Below are positions 62,648 through 64,000 of a stretch of DNA of 64,000 bases, one piece after another. The notes beneath the pieces are model-generated. The model was given only the letters and a program-made list of their open reading frames with translations, made no database searches and was not told where the DNA came from. Each line of letters begins with the position of its first letter. Positions within the stretch are counted from its first letter, which is position 1. The translations under genes and the position numbers were made by a program. The stretch is from Azonexus sp. Its GTDB lineage: Bacteria; Pseudomonadota; Gammaproteobacteria; Burkholderiales; Rhodocyclaceae. The stretch is from NCBI GenBank assembly GCA_017983755.1, contig JAGOAU010000004.1, positions 62,001-126,000 on the forward strand, given 5' to 3'.

Positions 62648-63426
62648 GCGGCCCGCAACGCGCCGGCAATCCGCTGTGGAGTGCCTACGAAATCCTCGCC
62701 ATGCTGCTCGGACTCGGCATGCTGGCGCTTCTATGCCTGATCTGGCTGCCCTTCGCGCTGCTGCTGCACGCGTTGCTGCCACGCCGCCTCGGGCAGCCGC
62801 TCGGGCGGCGGGCGATCATGCGCGGCTTCCGCTTCTACCTCGGCTTCCTGCAGGTTTTTTGTGCCTGCCGCTTCGAGCTCGCCGAACTTGACCGCCTGCG
62901 CGACGCCGGGCCCCTGATCGTCGCCGCCAACCATCCGTCGCTGCTCGACGTGGTGCTGATCGCTTCGCGCCTGCCCAACGCCGTCTGCGTGATCAAGGCC
63001 GCCCTGCTCGACCGCCTGCTGTTCGGTGCGGCAGCGCGCCTTGCCGGCTACATCCGCAACGATGCACCGCTGGAAATGATCCTGCAGGCGCGCGCCGAAC
63101 TGCGCGAAGGGGCGCAGCTGGTGATCTTTCCCGAAGGATCGCGAACCGCCGGCTTCCCGCTCGATCCCTTCGCGCCGGGCTGCGGCCTGCTCGCCTGGCG
63201 GGCGACGACGCCGGTCCAGACGCTGCTGATCGAGTTCTCGACGCCCTATCTCGGCAAGGCCTGGCCGCTCTTCCGCCGCCCGTCGCTGCCCCTGCATTGC
63301 CGCATCCGCCTTGGCCGGCGCTTTCCGCCGCCCGCCGACCACGCTGCCTTCACTCGCGAACTCGAGGCCTGTTTCCGCGCGGAATTGAGCCAAAATACGG
63401 CGTCGACCGCAACCGGCGCGGCCTGA
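62644..63426 (+). CDS. 1-acyl-glycerol-3-phosphate acyltransferase-like (LPLAT)
   Basis: This 260-residue membrane-linked protein has an N-terminal hydrophobic segment (about residues 14-38) and the PlsC motifs NHPSLLD (His-x4-Asp) and VIFPEGSRT. Such acyltransferases in aryl-polyene loci are thought to attach the polyene chain to a lipid or carrier. It overlaps the chorismatase stop by four bases. The Ala/Thr-rich C-terminus (SQNTASTATGAA) is encoded by a dispersed-repeat copy and looks added on. Confidence 0.85.
   Translation: MSGPQRAGNPLWSAYEILAMLLGLGMLALLCLIWLPFALLLHALLPRRLGQPLGRRAIMRGFRFYLGFLQVFCACRFELAELDRLRDAGPLIVAANHPSLLDVVLIASRLPNAVCVIKAALLDRLLFGAAARLAGYIRNDAPLEMILQARAELREGAQLVIFPEGSRTAGFPLDPFAPGCGLLAWRATTPVQTLLIEFSTPYLGKAWPLFRRPSLPLHCRIRLGRRFPPPADHAAFTRELEACFRAELSQNTASTATGAA
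63382..63414 (+). repeat. Dispersed repeat, copy at the acyltransferase gene end
   Basis: It reads GAATTGAGCCAAAATAC then GGCGTCGACCGCAACC; the right half is perfect, the left diverged. It ends 12 bases before the stop and encodes TASTAT. Confidence 0.5.
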
Positions 63427-63436
63427 CCACGAACCC

Positions 63437-64000
63437 ATGCCCACCGCCTCCCGCACCCATCTCGTCATCATCCCCAGCTACAACCCGGGCCCCGGCGTGG
63501 TCGCCACGGTGCGCGCTGCGCGTGCGCAGTGGACGCCGGTCTGGGTGGTGGTCGACGGCAGCAGCGACGGCAGCGCCGCAGCGCTGCGGGCGCTGGCGGC
63601 ACAGGACGATGGGCTGCAGGTCATCGTCCTTCAGGAAAACCGCGGCAAGGGCGCGGCGGTGCTCGCCGGCATCAAGCAGGCCGCCGCTGCCGGCTTCACC
63701 CACGCGCTGACCATGGATTCCGACGGCCAGCACCCGGCCGACCTGATCCCCGCCTTCATGGCCGCCTCGCAGGCCGATCCCGGCGCCATGGTTCTCGGCA
63801 AGCCGGTATTCGGGCCGGAGGCGCCGGCGCTGCGCGTCAATGGCCGCAAGGTGTCGAACGGCTGGGCCAATCTCGAAACGCTGTGGATGGGGATCGGCGA
63901 TTCGCTGTACGGCTTTCGTGTCTATCCGGTCGCGCCGCTGATCCGCATCATGCAAAAAAACCGCTTCATGCGCCGCTTCGATTTCGATCCCGAGGCGGTC
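63437..64000 (+). CDS. Family 2 glycosyltransferase, 3'-truncated by window end
   Basis: The first 188 residues are visible. The GT-A fold starts LVIIPSYNPGPGVVATVRAARA, followed by VVVDGSSDGS, ENRGKGAAVLAGIKQAA and the metal-binding DSDGQHP. This is the dolichol-phosphate-mannose-synthase-like group of GT2. Family 2 glycosyltransferases are regular members of aryl-polyene/xanthomonadin loci. It starts ten bases after the acyltransferase, so the four-gene run looks like one operon. Confidence 0.85.
   Translation, partial: MPTASRTHLVIIPSYNPGPGVVATVRAARAQWTPVWVVVDGSSDGSAAALRALAAQDDGLQVIVLQENRGKGAAVLAGIKQAAAAGFTHALTMDSDGQHPADLIPAFMAASQADPGAMVLGKPVFGPEAPALRVNGRKVSNGWANLETLWMGIGDSLYGFRVYPVAPLIRIMQKNRFMRRFDFDPEAV

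Overview
The window looks like an origin-proximal piece of a betaproteobacterial chromosome, most like the Rhodocyclaceae (Dechloromonas/Azonexus/Azospira type). I judge this from the high-GC coding style, the rpmH-rnpA-yidD-yidC-mnmE / dnaA-dnaN-gyrB arrangement, the rsmB-DUF4390-ntrY-ntrX-trkA-trkH block, the TorF porin-glnK-amtB cluster and a DUF1840 gene. Taxonomy is inferred from gene content only; no rRNA or tRNA gene was seen. Nearly all of the window is coding, and no gene-free stretch exceeds 300 bases. No phage, insertion sequence or CRISPR array is visible.

Layout. 1-5 kb: end of a diguanylate cyclase, outer-membrane phospholipase A, glnK-amtB and a TorF-type porin with a perfect FNR box upstream. 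5-9 kb: ubiK, comM, a Bcr/CflA exporter, a rhodanese and a BamE-like lipoprotein. 8.9-12.8 kb: metH under an S-adenosylhomocysteine riboswitch whose pseudoknot strand is shared with an intrinsic terminator. 12.8-19 kb: murB, a highly structured 265-bp intergenic element, an amidase, a small cytochrome c, DUF1840, a methyltransferase-like protein, a ROK sugar kinase, a MOSC protein and an MFS transporter. 19-30.6 kb, mostly minus strand: priA, hemE, trkH, trkA, ntrX (with a degenerate ATPase domain), ntrY, DUF4390 and rsmB. 30.7-36.5 kb: S1/P1 nuclease, speD, htpX, fmt-def and LysM-dprA. 36.6-44.3 kb: topB, a periplasmic binding protein, oxyR, rsuA, an AtaL-like protein and the ABC-F protein YbiT. 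44.4-49.5 kb: gshA-gshB, apbE, SIR2, dtd and a HIT protein. 49.5-58.8 kb: gyrB, dnaN and dnaA on the minus strand, then rpmH, rnpA, yidD, yidC and mnmE on the plus strand, a replication-origin neighbourhood. 58.8-64 kb: a TSUP permease, a lipoprotein, and the first four genes of what looks like an aryl-polyene/xanthomonadin-type pigment locus (FAD enzyme, chorismatase, acyltransferase, glycosyltransferase), cut by the window end.

Besides genes, three layers stand out. (1) Five parS-type palindromes (core GTTYCACGTGAAAC) lie at 11.9, 17.9, 31.5, 40.4 and 52.0 kb, so the window is probably the ParB-loaded segregation region; parAB are not in it. (2) A dispersed repeat of about 34 bp with a T-rich half and a fixed half ending GTCGACCGCAACC occurs many times inside genes and between them. 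Its 12-base core GTCGACCGCAAC is present twelve times exactly, mostly on the minus strand left of 46 kb and mostly on the plus strand to the right. (3) DnaA-box groups occur between dnaA and dnaN (best oriC candidate) and, unexpectedly, between priA and hemE.

Many long open frames exist opposite real genes (for example opposite topB, gyrB, metH and ybiT); they were left out as high-GC shadows.
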